From an uncultured bacterium (GTDB taxonomy: Bacteria; Bacillota; Clostridia; Peptostreptococcales; Anaerovoracaceae), in contig CAJMLH010000008.1 in NCBI GenBank assembly GCA_905214195.1, positions 1-59,320 of the forward strand: a DNA stretch of 59,320 bases. Reading direction: 5' to 3'. The notes under the pieces are model-generated. The model was given only the letters and a program-made list of their open reading frames with translations, searched no databases and was not told where the DNA came from. The translations under genes were made by a program, and so were the position numbers. Below are positions 24,543 to 33,294 of the stretch, piece after piece; the stretch's first letter is position 1; every line of letters begins with the position of its first letter.

Positions 24543-25877
24543 TTATTCTTCAGCATTTTCATCTTCTGCGATGTCTTCTACTATAACATCTATGCCATCT
24601 TGAATGTCGCCTTTTTTAATAAAGTTTACAGTAATATTTTTTGTTGCTTCATTAGCGCCCGAAAAACTTATTACACCGGAAACACCCTCAAATCCTGTGA
24701 TTCCGGCAAGAGCATCTCTGATGGTTTTGCCGCTTGGCACTCCTGTCTTTTTTGCAAGCTCAAGTTCTTCCTTAGCTCCTTTTATTGCAGCCTCTGTACT
24801 GTACATCGACATTATCGTTGATTCAGTAGCTTCCATGGTAAAATCATAGGCTTTCTGAATCGCTTCAATTGCCATAAGATAAGCATCAAATGCTATAGCT
24901 GTAGCATCGGACGGTACTGCATCTTTTCCGTATTTTTCCTGATAAGCTTTAAGGAATTTTTTAGACACTTCTGTATCTTGAACCTTACTGCTGAAATCGG
25001 AAGCATAAGCTATATTAAATTTTTTATCTTTCTGTGCAAAATCAAGAAAATCTTTGTCATTCCAACTCTTAGTCCCTGCATACAAGATTCCTGTCATGTT
25101 TGCTTTTTCAGCCTGCTTCAAAAATTCTTTTGCTACAGTAGGAGATGCCGCCAAAAATACGGCTTTTGCCCCTGATTCTTTTATTCCCTTAATTGTTTCG
25201 GAATAATCTGTTGCACCTACAGCAAGTTCAAATTCCCCTGAGATACATTCACTGTTACCTGCAAGTTTCTTCATTCTGTTGGTGAATCTTTTTACCGTCG
25301 CTGTAGCTGTATCGTCTCCTGTAACCTTGACAGTGGCGACTTTGTCCTTTCCCTGATTGGTATATACAAAATCAGCAATTGCGTCTCCCTGTCGTGTCTC
25401 TGCAAAAGTTGCACAGAAATAATATTCATTATTTACAGTTATTAGAGGATTTGTGCTTGTTATTGAAATTGATGGTATATTGTTTGCTTTAACTGCATCA
25501 CCTGCAACCAGAGTTACCGTTTCGCCATAGCTTCCCAATATTACCGATGGTTTTTGTGCGACAAGCTCCTGGATTACTGTCTCTGCAACATCCATTTCAG
25601 ATTGATTGTCTGCATACACCAACTCAACTTTTTTCCCTGCAACTTCAGGATAAAGCTCATGCGCAAGTTCTATACCGATTTTTTCTGCCTCTCCGTTTGC
25701 CTTGTATTGACCTGTAAGCGGCTCATAAACACCAATCTTTATGGTTCTTTCTTTGGCAACATTTACTGCTGAATTATCGGAAAAGAATGCATTTTTGAAA
25801 TTGTTGAAAGTGGTGCAGCCCGTCACAAGGCTAACCATCAGTATCAAACAAATTATAACACCAAATTTCTTCTTCAT
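24543..25877 (-). CDS. Second branched-chain-type substrate-binding lipoprotein
   Basis: 444 aa, lipobox VTGC with Cys21, then a periplasmic-binding fold (IKIGVYEPLTGQYKANGEAE, GSYGETVTLVAGDAVKAN). It is about 55 residues longer than livJ because of an insertion near residues 345-385 (FTMEATESTIMSMYSTEAAI). It follows livF, so the same permease may accept two binding proteins with different ligands. The ligand is not predictable. Confidence 0.87.
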   Translation of the reverse strand: MKKKFGVIICLILMVSLVTGCTTFNNFKNAFFSDNSAVNVAKERTIKIGVYEPLTGQYKANGEAEKIGIELAHELYPEVAGKKVELVYADNQSEMDVAETVIQELVAQKPSVILGSYGETVTLVAGDAVKANNIPSISITSTNPLITVNNEYYFCATFAETRQGDAIADFVYTNQGKDKVATVKVTGDDTATATVKRFTNRMKKLAGNSECISGEFELAVGATDYSETIKGIKESGAKAVFLAASPTVAKEFLKQAEKANMTGILYAGTKSWNDKDFLDFAQKDKKFNIAYASDFSSKVQDTEVSKKFLKAYQEKYGKDAVPSDATAIAFDAYLMAIEAIQKAYDFTMEATESTIMSMYSTEAAIKGAKEELELAKKTGVPSGKTIRDALAGITGFEGVSGVISFSGANEATKNITVNFIKKGDIQDGIDVIVEDIAEDENAEE

Positions 25878-25891
25878 AAAATTTCTCCAAG

Positions 25892-26596
25892 TTATTCGCC
25901 CAGATAGGCTTTTTTTACTCTCTCGTCTCTAAGCAGTTCTATGCCTATACCCGACATTGTTATCTCTCCGGTCTCCATAACATAAGCCAGATCCGAGATT
26001 TCCAACGCTGCCTTAGCGTTCTGTTCTATAAGAAGCACATTCACTCCCGCTTCTTTTATCTGCTTTATTATAGCAAAAATATCTTTAATTACAAGTGGTG
26101 CAAGTCCCAAAGACGGTTCATCAAGCATCAAAAGCTTAGGTCTCGCCATAAGAGCACGGCCTACCGCCAGCATCTGTTGTTCTCCTCCCGAAAGAGTTCC
26201 GGCAAGCTGCCATTCTCTTTCTTTCATCCTCGGAAAAAGCTCATATACCCACTCTCTGTCCTTAGCTATCTCTTCTTTATCCTTTCTCAGGTATGCACCT
26301 ATTGAAAGGTTTTCGGCTACTGTCAGGTCGGGAAAAACTTTTCTTCCCTCAGGACAAAGGGCTATGCCTTCTTTCACTATTTCTCTCGTGGCAGTTTTTG
26401 TTATATCTTTACCATTCCAAACAATCGTTCCGTCCGTCTTCGGCACAATACCCATTATTGCTTTAAGAGTAGTGGATTTGCCTGCTCCATTGGCTCCTAT
26501 AAGGGAAACAATCTTTCCCTCAGGTATTTCCAAATCGATTCCTCTAAGAGCATGTATGCCACCATAATGTACATTTAAGTTCTTTATTTCCAACAT
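25892..26596 (-). CDS. livF: Branched-chain amino-acid ABC transporter ATP-binding protein LivF
   Basis: 234 aa; Walker A GANGAGKST, signature LSGGEQQ, Walker B LLMLDEPSLGLAP. Its start overlaps the livG stop by one base. One of two ATPases of the Liv system. Confidence 0.95.
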   Translation of the reverse strand: MLEIKNLNVHYGGIHALRGIDLEIPEGKIVSLIGANGAGKSTTLKAIMGIVPKTDGTIVWNGKDITKTATREIVKEGIALCPEGRKVFPDLTVAENLSIGAYLRKDKEEIAKDREWVYELFPRMKEREWQLAGTLSGGEQQMLAVGRALMARPKLLMLDEPSLGLAPLVIKDIFAIIKQIKEAGVNVLLIEQNAKAALEISDLAYVMETGEITMSGIGIELLRDERVKKAYLGE

Positions 26597-27435
26597 TATT
26601 CATCCACCCCCAAATATGCCTCGATTACTTTTGGATTTGACTGTATTTCCTTTGGCGTTCCTTCTGCAATCAAAGCACCGTAGTCCAATACATATATTCT
26701 CTCGCAGACACCCATTATAACCTGCATATGATGTTCTATCATCAATACGGACAGGTCAAAGTCGTCTCTGATTTTAGAAATCAGGTGCATAAGTTCATCT
26801 GACTCTTGTGGATTCATTCCCGCCGCCGGTTCATCAAGCAGCAGAAGTTTAGGTTCTGTGGCAAGTGCTCTTGCTATCTCAAGATGTCGCTGTTTTCCGT
26901 AAGGTAATGAAGTTGCCGGATCATCTTTGTTTTTTTCAAGTCCGAACATCTCAAGAAGTTCCATTGCTCTTGCTCTCATTGCAGCTTCTTCTTTGTGATT
27001 CTTTCGGAATGTTGCAGAAAAGACGCCTGCCTCCATGTTGGTATGCATAGCAACAAGCACATTCTCAAATACACTCATTCCCTTAAAAAGCCTGATATTC
27101 TGGAAAGTTCTTGCCACTCCCAATTTCGTTATTTTATCAGGAGTAAGCACTCTCCTGTCATTATATTTTCCATCGTTTTTACCCTTATACAAAGTTTTCA
27201 TTTTACCTTGCGGGTAATTTTCAAGTATTATATTTCCGTTTACAGATACCGAACCGTTGGTAGGAGCGTATACACCTGTTATAACATTGAATGCTGTAGT
27301 CTTTCCGGCTCCGTTAGGGCCTATAAGGCCTACGATCTCACCCTTGTTTACTTCAAGATTCAAATTATCTACTGCAACAACTCCTCCGAACTGCATGGTT
27401 ATGTCGGAGACACGCAATATATTTTCCTTTTTCAT
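26596..27435 (-). CDS. livG: Branched-chain amino-acid ABC transporter ATP-binding protein LivG
   Basis: 279 aa; Walker A GPNGAGKTT. A LivG-type insertion after strand 3 carries an extra charged segment (GKMKTLYKGKNDGKYNDRRV). It has the LivG hallmark GVARTFQNIRLF. It starts one base after the livM stop. Confidence 0.95.
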   Translation of the reverse strand: MKKENILRVSDITMQFGGVVAVDNLNLEVNKGEIVGLIGPNGAGKTTAFNVITGVYAPTNGSVSVNGNIILENYPQGKMKTLYKGKNDGKYNDRRVLTPDKITKLGVARTFQNIRLFKGMSVFENVLVAMHTNMEAGVFSATFRKNHKEEAAMRARAMELLEMFGLEKNKDDPATSLPYGKQRHLEIARALATEPKLLLLDEPAAGMNPQESDELMHLISKIRDDFDLSVLMIEHHMQVIMGVCERIYVLDYGALIAEGTPKEIQSNPKVIEAYLGVDE

Positions 27436-27436
27436 T

Positions 27437-28633
27437 TTACTGTGCCTCCTTTACTGTTTCTGTGTTTCTTTTGTGTTTTTTACCTAAATTTTTTATTCTT
27501 TGAGGCAATTTCCTAAAGAACCCGAAAAATCCTTCCCAGCTGAATTCTTTCGTTCCCATGATTCCCTGCCTGTAGAAAAGAACGATTAACATTATGATTA
27601 CCGCAAAGACTACCTTTCTGAATCCCGGTCTCATAAATGCCACATCCATTCCAAGGAAAGAGCCTGCGTCCAAAAATCTCAGCCACCATTCAGAGCACGC
27701 AACAAATAAAAACGATCCTATTATAGAGCCTGTTACTGACCCTATTCCGCCGATAACAACTATGAGAAGAAGTTCATAAGTCATATTGGATGTGAACGGA
27801 GTGGATGCTATTGAATTTTGGAACATTGCCAAAAGCGCTCCGCCTATACCTGCAAAAAATGAACTTATTACAAAGCTCCACTGCTTATGCTTGAACAAGT
27901 TAACGCCCATAGCCTCAGCTGCTATTTCGTCATCTCTTATAGCTTTAAAAGCTCTTCCGTAAGATGAATTTATCAGCATTATTATAAAGATTATACAAAG
28001 TCCCGCTATTATAACCGGAAACAACGGTGTTTTATATGTAGAAAAGCTTCTCAAGATATTGGAACCGTTAGTTATCGGGCCAAGAGCATTCCATTGGAAG
28101 AAAGCTCTCAAAATCTCAGCAAATCCCAGTGTTGCAATTGCAAGATAGTCACTTTTAAGTCTGAGAACAGGGATTCCTATGAGAAAAGCAACCGCAGCAG
28201 CCAAAAGACCTGCCAAAAGCATCGGAATCATCATTCCTATGTATTCTCCTACAGTAGCCCCGAATTCTCCCATTACTCCGCCTAAAGCATTGCTAAAAAT
28301 TTCAGGTATTGAAAATTTAATAAGTCCTCCATCAAAATACTGATATACGGAAGCTCTGCTGCCCTCAGGTATACTCAGCACCGCATATGTATATGCACCT
28401 ATAAGCATAAATCCTGCCTGGCCTAAAGAAAACAACCCTGTGAAGCCGTTAAGCAGATTCATGGAAACGGCAACCAATGCATATATTGAGCCTTTTTCAA
28501 CAACTGTAAACAACATGCTCATTCCCGATGTCGGCGGAATAAGCATATTTCCCAGATATACCAAAAGTAATACGATAAGACAAACAAAAGCCGTAAGAAG
28601 GTTTTTGCGTTTTTTACTCATTTCTTTATCCAT
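27437..28633 (-). CDS. livM: Branched-chain amino-acid ABC transporter permease LivM
   Basis: 398 aa, about nine to ten membrane segments, with the LivM motif SDYLAIATLGFAEI and GIGSVTGSIIGS near the C-terminus. The last 40 residues are a basic cytosolic tail (KKHKRNTETVKEAQ). Confidence 0.95.
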   Translation of the reverse strand: MDKEMSKKRKNLLTAFVCLIVLLLVYLGNMLIPPTSGMSMLFTVVEKGSIYALVAVSMNLLNGFTGLFSLGQAGFMLIGAYTYAVLSIPEGSRASVYQYFDGGLIKFSIPEIFSNALGGVMGEFGATVGEYIGMMIPMLLAGLLAAAVAFLIGIPVLRLKSDYLAIATLGFAEILRAFFQWNALGPITNGSNILRSFSTYKTPLFPVIIAGLCIIFIIMLINSSYGRAFKAIRDDEIAAEAMGVNLFKHKQWSFVISSFFAGIGGALLAMFQNSIASTPFTSNMTYELLLIVVIGGIGSVTGSIIGSFLFVACSEWWLRFLDAGSFLGMDVAFMRPGFRKVVFAVIIMLIVLFYRQGIMGTKEFSWEGFFGFFRKLPQRIKNLGKKHKRNTETVKEAQ

Positions 28634-28642
28634 GACACCCTC

Positions 28643-29527
28643 CTACACCTTATCTATATTCTTTTCTCCGAAAAGTCCTGTAGGCTTAATCATGAGAATA
28701 ACTATCAGCAGTACAAAAGTAAAGGCATTTGAGAAAGTAGTCCAACCCAATCCTTTAATTATGTTTTCACATATACCTATTATGAATGCACCTATTACAG
28801 CTCCTGGTATTGAACCGATTCCTCCGAATACAGCCGCTACAAAGGCCTTTAGTCCCGGCATAGCTCCTGATGTAGGCATTACACCTGTATAATTGGTAAA
28901 ATACAGCACCGAACCTATAGCCGCAAGGAATGAGCCTATTATAAATGTAACTGTAATTACTTTGTTGATATCTATTCCCATTAGCTGAGATGTTTCAAAG
29001 TCTCTGGAAACCGCTCTCATAGCCATACCTATCTTGGTATGCTTAATAAGCAAAACAAGTCCGACTACAAGTACAAGTGTAATAATCGGTGTTATTACTG
29101 TTACCATCTTTGTATGTGCTCCAAAAATCTCAACAGTCTCGGCAAGCCAAGGTATAGTCGGATAAGTCTGTGTAAGTCCACCTGTAACATACAAAGCCGC
29201 ATTCTGCAATAAATAGCTGACGCCTATTGCAGAAATCATTATAGACATTCTTGGCGCCGAGCGCAGCGGCTTGTACGCAACCTTTTCTATCATTACTCCT
29301 AAAAATACGGTAAATATTATCACTACCGCAATGGCCATATATATAGGTAGGTCAGCAGCCAAATACACCATTACAAGACCTGCTATCATAAACATGTCTC
29401 CATGGGCAAAATTTATTAGTCGTAAAATTCCGTACACCATAGTGTAACCTATGGCTATCAGCGCATACTGTCCTCCTACGGAGATACCTGCTAATATATA
29501 AGGCAGATTATCTACGAAAAAGTTCAT
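28643..29527 (-). CDS. livH: Branched-chain amino-acid ABC transporter permease LivH
   Basis: 294 aa, about eight membrane segments, with the LivH motif GYTMVYGILRLINFAHGD and the C-terminal GGIGSIPGAVIGAF. Pairs with LivM to form the channel. Confidence 0.95.
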   Translation of the reverse strand: MNFFVDNLPYILAGISVGGQYALIAIGYTMVYGILRLINFAHGDMFMIAGLVMVYLAADLPIYMAIAVVIIFTVFLGVMIEKVAYKPLRSAPRMSIMISAIGVSYLLQNAALYVTGGLTQTYPTIPWLAETVEIFGAHTKMVTVITPIITLVLVVGLVLLIKHTKIGMAMRAVSRDFETSQLMGIDINKVITVTFIIGSFLAAIGSVLYFTNYTGVMPTSGAMPGLKAFVAAVFGGIGSIPGAVIGAFIIGICENIIKGLGWTTFSNAFTFVLLIVILMIKPTGLFGEKNIDKV

Positions 29528-29555
29528 CTTTGTACCTCCAAAGTTCTAAATGGTT

Positions 29556-29662
29556 CCATTGCAAAAGCCGATGTCCCGGTTTTATGGTTTTACAATTACA
29601 GCGGCATCCGCTTTTGCAATGGCCATATATACAACGATAAGCGGGAGAAGAATCCCCCGCTT
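29556..29662. promoter_or_regulatory. Two intergenic stem-loops between livJ and livH
   Basis: 18-bp arms at 29556-29573 and 29605-29622 (CCATTGCAAAAGC.../...GCTTTTGCAATGG, one mismatch, 31-base loop), preceded on the minus strand by a smaller AAGCGGG/CCCGCTT hairpin (29639-29662) with no good T-tract. In liv and similar operons such structures after the binding-protein gene raise its share of mRNA by partial termination or by protecting the 3' end. Structure seen; role inferred. Confidence 0.6.
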
Positions 29663-29724
29663 TCGCATTTCTTGATTTATACAAATCGTCTTTTAAAGTA
29701 TCTTCTTGTTATTTTTTGCAGTTA

Positions 29725-30897
29725 TTAGTCTGCAACAGTCTGAGTTCCTACATACTCCCAAAGACCTGTTTCCGTATTGCATTTCTTTACAACGGCTTCA
29801 CTTCTGTCTGCATCGCCTGTTTCTGTAAATACAACTTTACCGCATACACCTTCATAACTTACGCTTGGAAGTGCCTTGAGAATATCAGCCGGATCAGTGG
29901 AATCCGCAGCCTTTATAGCTTCAAGAGCCACATAGTAAGCGTCATATCCCATAGCTGTTACGGCTGCAAGGTCAGTATTACCGCCATTGTTAGCCAGATT
30001 TGCACTGTCATCTTCTATCCATTTTTTGATGCCTTCATCAAACTCTTTATTTCCGCCTTCCTGATAGAAAGTGGTTACGATTATCTCAACATCAGTTCCC
30101 TTAGCTGCTCCTGTTATAACATTGGAGTCCCAAGTGTCGCCTGCTAATATCGGCATTCCCAGTTTCTGTGCATCCGCCTGATTTATAATCAGCGCTGCTG
30201 CTTCTGTAGATACAGGAGAGAAGAAAACATCACATCCGTTTTTCTTTGCATTTGCAACATAAGCCGAAAAGTCTGAGTTACCCTGCTCAAACTGTTCTTC
30301 AACTACTGTTCCGCCTAATTTCTTGAATGCTTCAACAAAGTAGTTTACAAGACCTACGGAATAGTCGTCACCCATTTTTGACAAGCAATATGCTTTTCTC
30401 ATTCCGTTGTCGTATGCATAGTTTGCAAGAACCGTACCCTGGAAAGGATCTAAGAAGCAAATTCTAAAGTAGTTAGCTGCTTCTGTAACCTGAGGATTTG
30501 TACATGAAATTCCGATTGCCGGAACTCCTGCTTTATCAAATGTAGGACCTGCTGCGATTGCTACGGCAGAGCCATATGTACCCAGTACCAGGGAAACTCC
30601 CTTTGATACAAGTGTTTCTGCTGCTGTAATTCCCTTACCTGCATCTGATTCATTATCTACGGGAACCAACTCTACTTTGTAAGTCTCTCCGCCGACTTCA
30701 ACTGTAGGCGTAACGGAATTAGCATACTGCACACCCAATGATTCCTGCTTTCCGCCTGCTCCGTTGTCTCCGGATGCAGGTTCAAACACACCGATTTTAA
30801 TTGTACCGGCATATTCGCCTTCATCTTTGCTGCCACAACCTGCAAACAGTGTAAATACCATTACAAGTACCAGCAATAGCGCAACTGTCCTTTTCAT
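29725..30897 (-). CDS. livJ: Branched-chain amino-acid substrate-binding lipoprotein
   Basis: 390 aa; lipobox FAGC with Cys21, then the type I periplasmic-binding fold (IKIGVFEPASGDNGAGGKQE, GTYGSAVAIAAGPTFDKA). Anchored outside the membrane, it hands leucine/isoleucine/valine-type ligands to LivHM. First gene of the cluster, 197 bases before livH, with a strong promoter. Confidence 0.94.
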   Translation of the reverse strand: MKRTVALLLVLVMVFTLFAGCGSKDEGEYAGTIKIGVFEPASGDNGAGGKQESLGVQYANSVTPTVEVGGETYKVELVPVDNESDAGKGITAAETLVSKGVSLVLGTYGSAVAIAAGPTFDKAGVPAIGISCTNPQVTEAANYFRICFLDPFQGTVLANYAYDNGMRKAYCLSKMGDDYSVGLVNYFVEAFKKLGGTVVEEQFEQGNSDFSAYVANAKKNGCDVFFSPVSTEAAALIINQADAQKLGMPILAGDTWDSNVITGAAKGTDVEIIVTTFYQEGGNKEFDEGIKKWIEDDSANLANNGGNTDLAAVTAMGYDAYYVALEAIKAADSTDPADILKALPSVSYEGVCGKVVFTETGDADRSEAVVKKCNTETGLWEYVGTQTVAD

Positions 30898-30957
30898 TCT
30901 TACATCCTCCTTGATGATTTTTGATGTATTCCTTTTTCAGAAAATATTATTACAAAA

Positions 30958-30986
30958 ATTATACCCTTTCAAACTTTCGATTGCAA
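30958..30986 (-). promoter_or_regulatory. livJ promoter
   Basis: On the minus strand TTGCAA (30986-30981), 17 bases, TATAAT (30963-30958). Confidence 0.78.
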
Positions 30987-31054
30987 TGTTTTTTTGTTAT
31001 TTATAAGACATATATTTTTAATTTTTTGTGCGTAATTTCAAAATTTGTGGTAAT

Positions 31055-31069
31055 ATATAATTATTATAA
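31055..31069. promoter_or_regulatory. PerR box candidate upstream of the rubrerythrin gene
   Basis: ATATAATTATTATAA agrees with the PerR consensus TTATAATNATTATAA at 14 of 15 positions, the first base being the only difference. It lies 38 bases before the rubrerythrin ATG, over or just after its likely promoter. In AT-rich DNA a chance near-match is possible, but the target gene is right for PerR. No perR gene is in the window. Confidence 0.6.
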
Positions 31070-31106
31070 AATAATCAAATTAAATGAACACAGGAGGATT
31101 TTACAC

Positions 31107-31691
31107 ATGAAATGGGTTTGCACAGTATGCGGTTATGTCCATGAAGGAGCAGAAGCTCCTGCAGAATGTCCTGTTTGCCATGTAGGCGCAGACAAGTTCA
31201 AAAAGGTAGAAGGCGAAATGTCCTTAGCCGCAGAGCATGAATACGGAATTTATGCAAAGACAGTTAAAAACAACGCTGACATCAGCGATGAAGACAAGAA
31301 GTACATATTTGAACAGTTAAAGGCTAACTTCGAGGGAGAATGTTCAGAAGTAGGTATGTATCTGTGCATGGCAAGAATAGCTCACAGAGAAGGATACCCT
31401 GAAATCGGTCTCTACTGGGAAAAAGCTGCTTATGAAGAAGCTGAACACGCTGCTAAGTTTGCAGAACTGTTAGGAGAAGATTTAGAACCAAACATGAAAG
31501 CTACTACCAAGGACAACCTTGCTTGGAGAGTTGACTGTGAATTCGGAGCAACTGCCGGAAAATTCGATTTGGCTAAATGCGCTAAGAAAAACAACTTAGA
31601 TGCTATTCACGACACAGTTCACGAAATGGCAAGAGACGAAGCAAGACACGGCAAGGCTCTCAAGGGTCTGCTGGAAAGATACTTCGGTTAA
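31107..31691 (+). CDS. Reverse rubrerythrin (rubredoxin domain first)
   Basis: 194 aa. N-terminal rubredoxin-like site CTVCGY...CPVCHVG (residues 4-24), then a ferritin-like di-iron domain with E-x6-Y/ExxH patterns (EGECSEVGMYL, EEAEHAAKF, ARDEARHG). The domain order is the opposite of classical rubrerythrin, as in the Clostridium acetobutylicum Rd-Rbr proteins, which reduce H2O2 and O2 with NADH through a reductase. The start at ATG 31107 has AGGAGG upstream. Single gene, divergent from livJ. Confidence 0.95.
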   Translation: MKWVCTVCGYVHEGAEAPAECPVCHVGADKFKKVEGEMSLAAEHEYGIYAKTVKNNADISDEDKKYIFEQLKANFEGECSEVGMYLCMARIAHREGYPEIGLYWEKAAYEEAEHAAKFAELLGEDLEPNMKATTKDNLAWRVDCEFGATAGKFDLAKCAKKNNLDAIHDTVHEMARDEARHGKALKGLLERYFG

Positions 31692-31799
31692 ACACTTTCT
31701 CGATTCTTGCGGTATTGCCGTAAGCGGAAAGGAATTACGGTTCCGCTTCCACAGAGGATTCGTAGTTTAGTATTAAGAATTCAATATGTTTTGAAGATT

Positions 31800-31828
31800 A
31801 AGAGAGCTGATTTTCGGCTCTCTTTTTT
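31800..31828 (+). terminator. Rubrerythrin terminator
   Basis: AGAGAGC (31801-31807) and GCTCTCT (31817-31823) followed by T6, about 110 bases after the stop codon. Confidence 0.85.
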
Positions 31829-32182
31829 CGACATTCCGCTTTCATCTCCGTGTCCACTCTATGGGGTACAGTTCATGGCGGCGGATGGCGGTATCGTTGG
31901 CTGAACTTAACCTTTTCGGCAAAACAGCCAACAAATTACTGACTGCGGCGGTCGAAATTCGTCGCAAAAAGTCGTCTATTGGCTGATTTTAAAATTTTGA
32001 CCCAGCAGGCCAATGTTTTTTGCAAAAAATGTTGCCCTCATAGCCGCAAGCAAAAGAAATAGCCAACATCGACAAATTTCGCCATGTTAAAACACATCCC
32101 TTGACATAATTTTGTGACCACATGCGGCTTCATACCCTCTGATATGACAACAATTCAACATTAAGAAACAATCAAATTTCTG
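31829..32182. other. Intergenic stretch without a recognisable gene
   Basis: No frame here has a plausible start and ribosome site. A locally GC-rich part (31851-31960) contains the inverted repeat GTTGGCTG (31896-31903) / CAGCCAAC (31925-31932), and further scattered TTGGCTG/GCCAAC copies at 31979-32065. The segment at 31851-31875 (TGTCCACTCTATGGGGTACA onward) resembles the end of an IS3-family insertion sequence, but no matching second end or transposase is present; that resemblance is weak. This may be a decayed insertion. Confidence 0.4.
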
Positions 32183-32291
32183 TTGGATTTTATGACGCTT
32201 TATGATATATTGACATCAAGAACAGACCTCTTAAAACATACGGTCTGCATCGAATCAGCCGCCTTAGCACACGGCTTTGGGGCGGTTTTTT
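32183..32291 (+). ncRNA. Candidate small RNA with its own promoter and terminator
   Basis: A promoter-like TTGGAT (32183-32188), 17 bases, TATATT (32206-32211) is followed by a hairpin CAGACC/GGTCTG (32223-32247) and then a terminator CCGCC (32259-32263) / GGCGG (32281-32285) plus T6. A transcript of about 75 nt from about 32218 to 32291 is predicted. It does not match a riboswitch or RNA family I recognise. It ends 174 bases before plsC, so it could instead be an attenuated leader. All from sequence; no expression evidence. Confidence 0.4.
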
Positions 32292-32465
32292 CATGCTTAT
32301 TGTAGTACCTATTATACAGCAGCTATAATCATATAAAACCATACTATCTTTTAAGATACTTGGGTTTGCCGATTTCCGCCTGCCTTAACAGTTATACTTT
32401 ATTATCAAAATAGCAATGTCGTTCATTTATGTTTCGGCAAATTTAGACATCGAGGTATCAAATAA

Positions 32466-33176
32466 ATGCATAGACTTACTAAAATTGTACTTAAAAACTG
32501 GTTCAGACTTCCCGCTCTCACCTACAAACTTTATACCTACTCCCGTCCCGGCAGTAAACGAACCAGATTGGAGCAGTTCAGGGTGGTTCAACGAATAGTT
32601 GAGCGAACAAAGGTTGATGGCAATCTTGAAATTAAGGTCTTTGGTCGTGAAAACATCCCCAAACAGGACGGGTACATCTTTTATCCCAATCATCAAGGGA
32701 TTTTCGACGGGTTTGCTATGATAGAAGCTTGCCAAAAGCCTATCTCCGCTGTAATGAAAAAAGAGCTAATGTCGATTCCTTTCGTAAAACAAATCTTTAT
32801 GTGCATGAATGCAGTAGCTATAGATAGAGGAAATACTCGTCAATCTATGCGTGTAATGCAAGAAGTAACTCGCCAAGTACAGAACGGAGCGAATTTCGTA
32901 ATATTTCCGGAAGGCACCAGAAGCCGAATGAAAAATCAGATGATTGAATTCAAAAGCGGCAGTTTCAAGGCTGCTACCAAAGCAAAGTGCCCCATAATTC
33001 CGGTAGCTTTAATTGATTCGTATAAACCTTTCGACAACAATGAAACAGGCTTTGTAACCGTACAAATACATATCCTAAAACCTTTCTTATATGAAGATTA
33101 TAAGGATTGGTCTACTACTAAAATAGCAGAAAAAACAAAAGCGATGATTGCAAAAACCATCGCCGAATATGAGTAA
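32466..33176 (+). CDS. plsC: 1-acyl-sn-glycerol-3-phosphate acyltransferase (PlsC family)
   Basis: 236 aa. Contains the acyltransferase blocks NHQGIFDGF (an NHxxxxD variant of the HX4D catalytic motif) and FPEGTRSR. It adds the second acyl chain in phospholipid synthesis at the membrane; related families with other acceptors exist. No strong RBS is seen before the ATG. Followed by a strong terminator and then the CRISPR array. Confidence 0.88.
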   Translation: MHRLTKIVLKNWFRLPALTYKLYTYSRPGSKRTRLEQFRVVQRIVERTKVDGNLEIKVFGRENIPKQDGYIFYPNHQGIFDGFAMIEACQKPISAVMKKELMSIPFVKQIFMCMNAVAIDRGNTRQSMRVMQEVTRQVQNGANFVIFPEGTRSRMKNQMIEFKSGSFKAATKAKCPIIPVALIDSYKPFDNNETGFVTVQIHILKPFLYEDYKDWSTTKIAEKTKAMIAKTIAEYE

Positions 33177-33199
33177 AAGTTAATTGATTTTAATTTCTC

Positions 33200-33249
33200 A
33201 GGGCAAACATTTCTTAATGATATGGCATTAAGTTGTTTTGCCCTTTTTT
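33200..33249 (+). terminator. plsC terminator
   Basis: Long stem with arms AGGGCAAACA...CTTAATG and CATTAAG...CCCT (one mismatch and small internal loop, 6-base apical loop), followed by TTTTTTA. It separates plsC from the distal end of the array. Confidence 0.85.
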
Positions 33250-33294
33250 ACAAAATGCTGATTAAAAATCTATGCTTTTTATAATTTTGCCATT

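Noticed and set aside
31707..31904. 65-codon frame after the rubrerythrin gene
   Set aside because: It runs across the rubrerythrin terminator and has no ribosome site.
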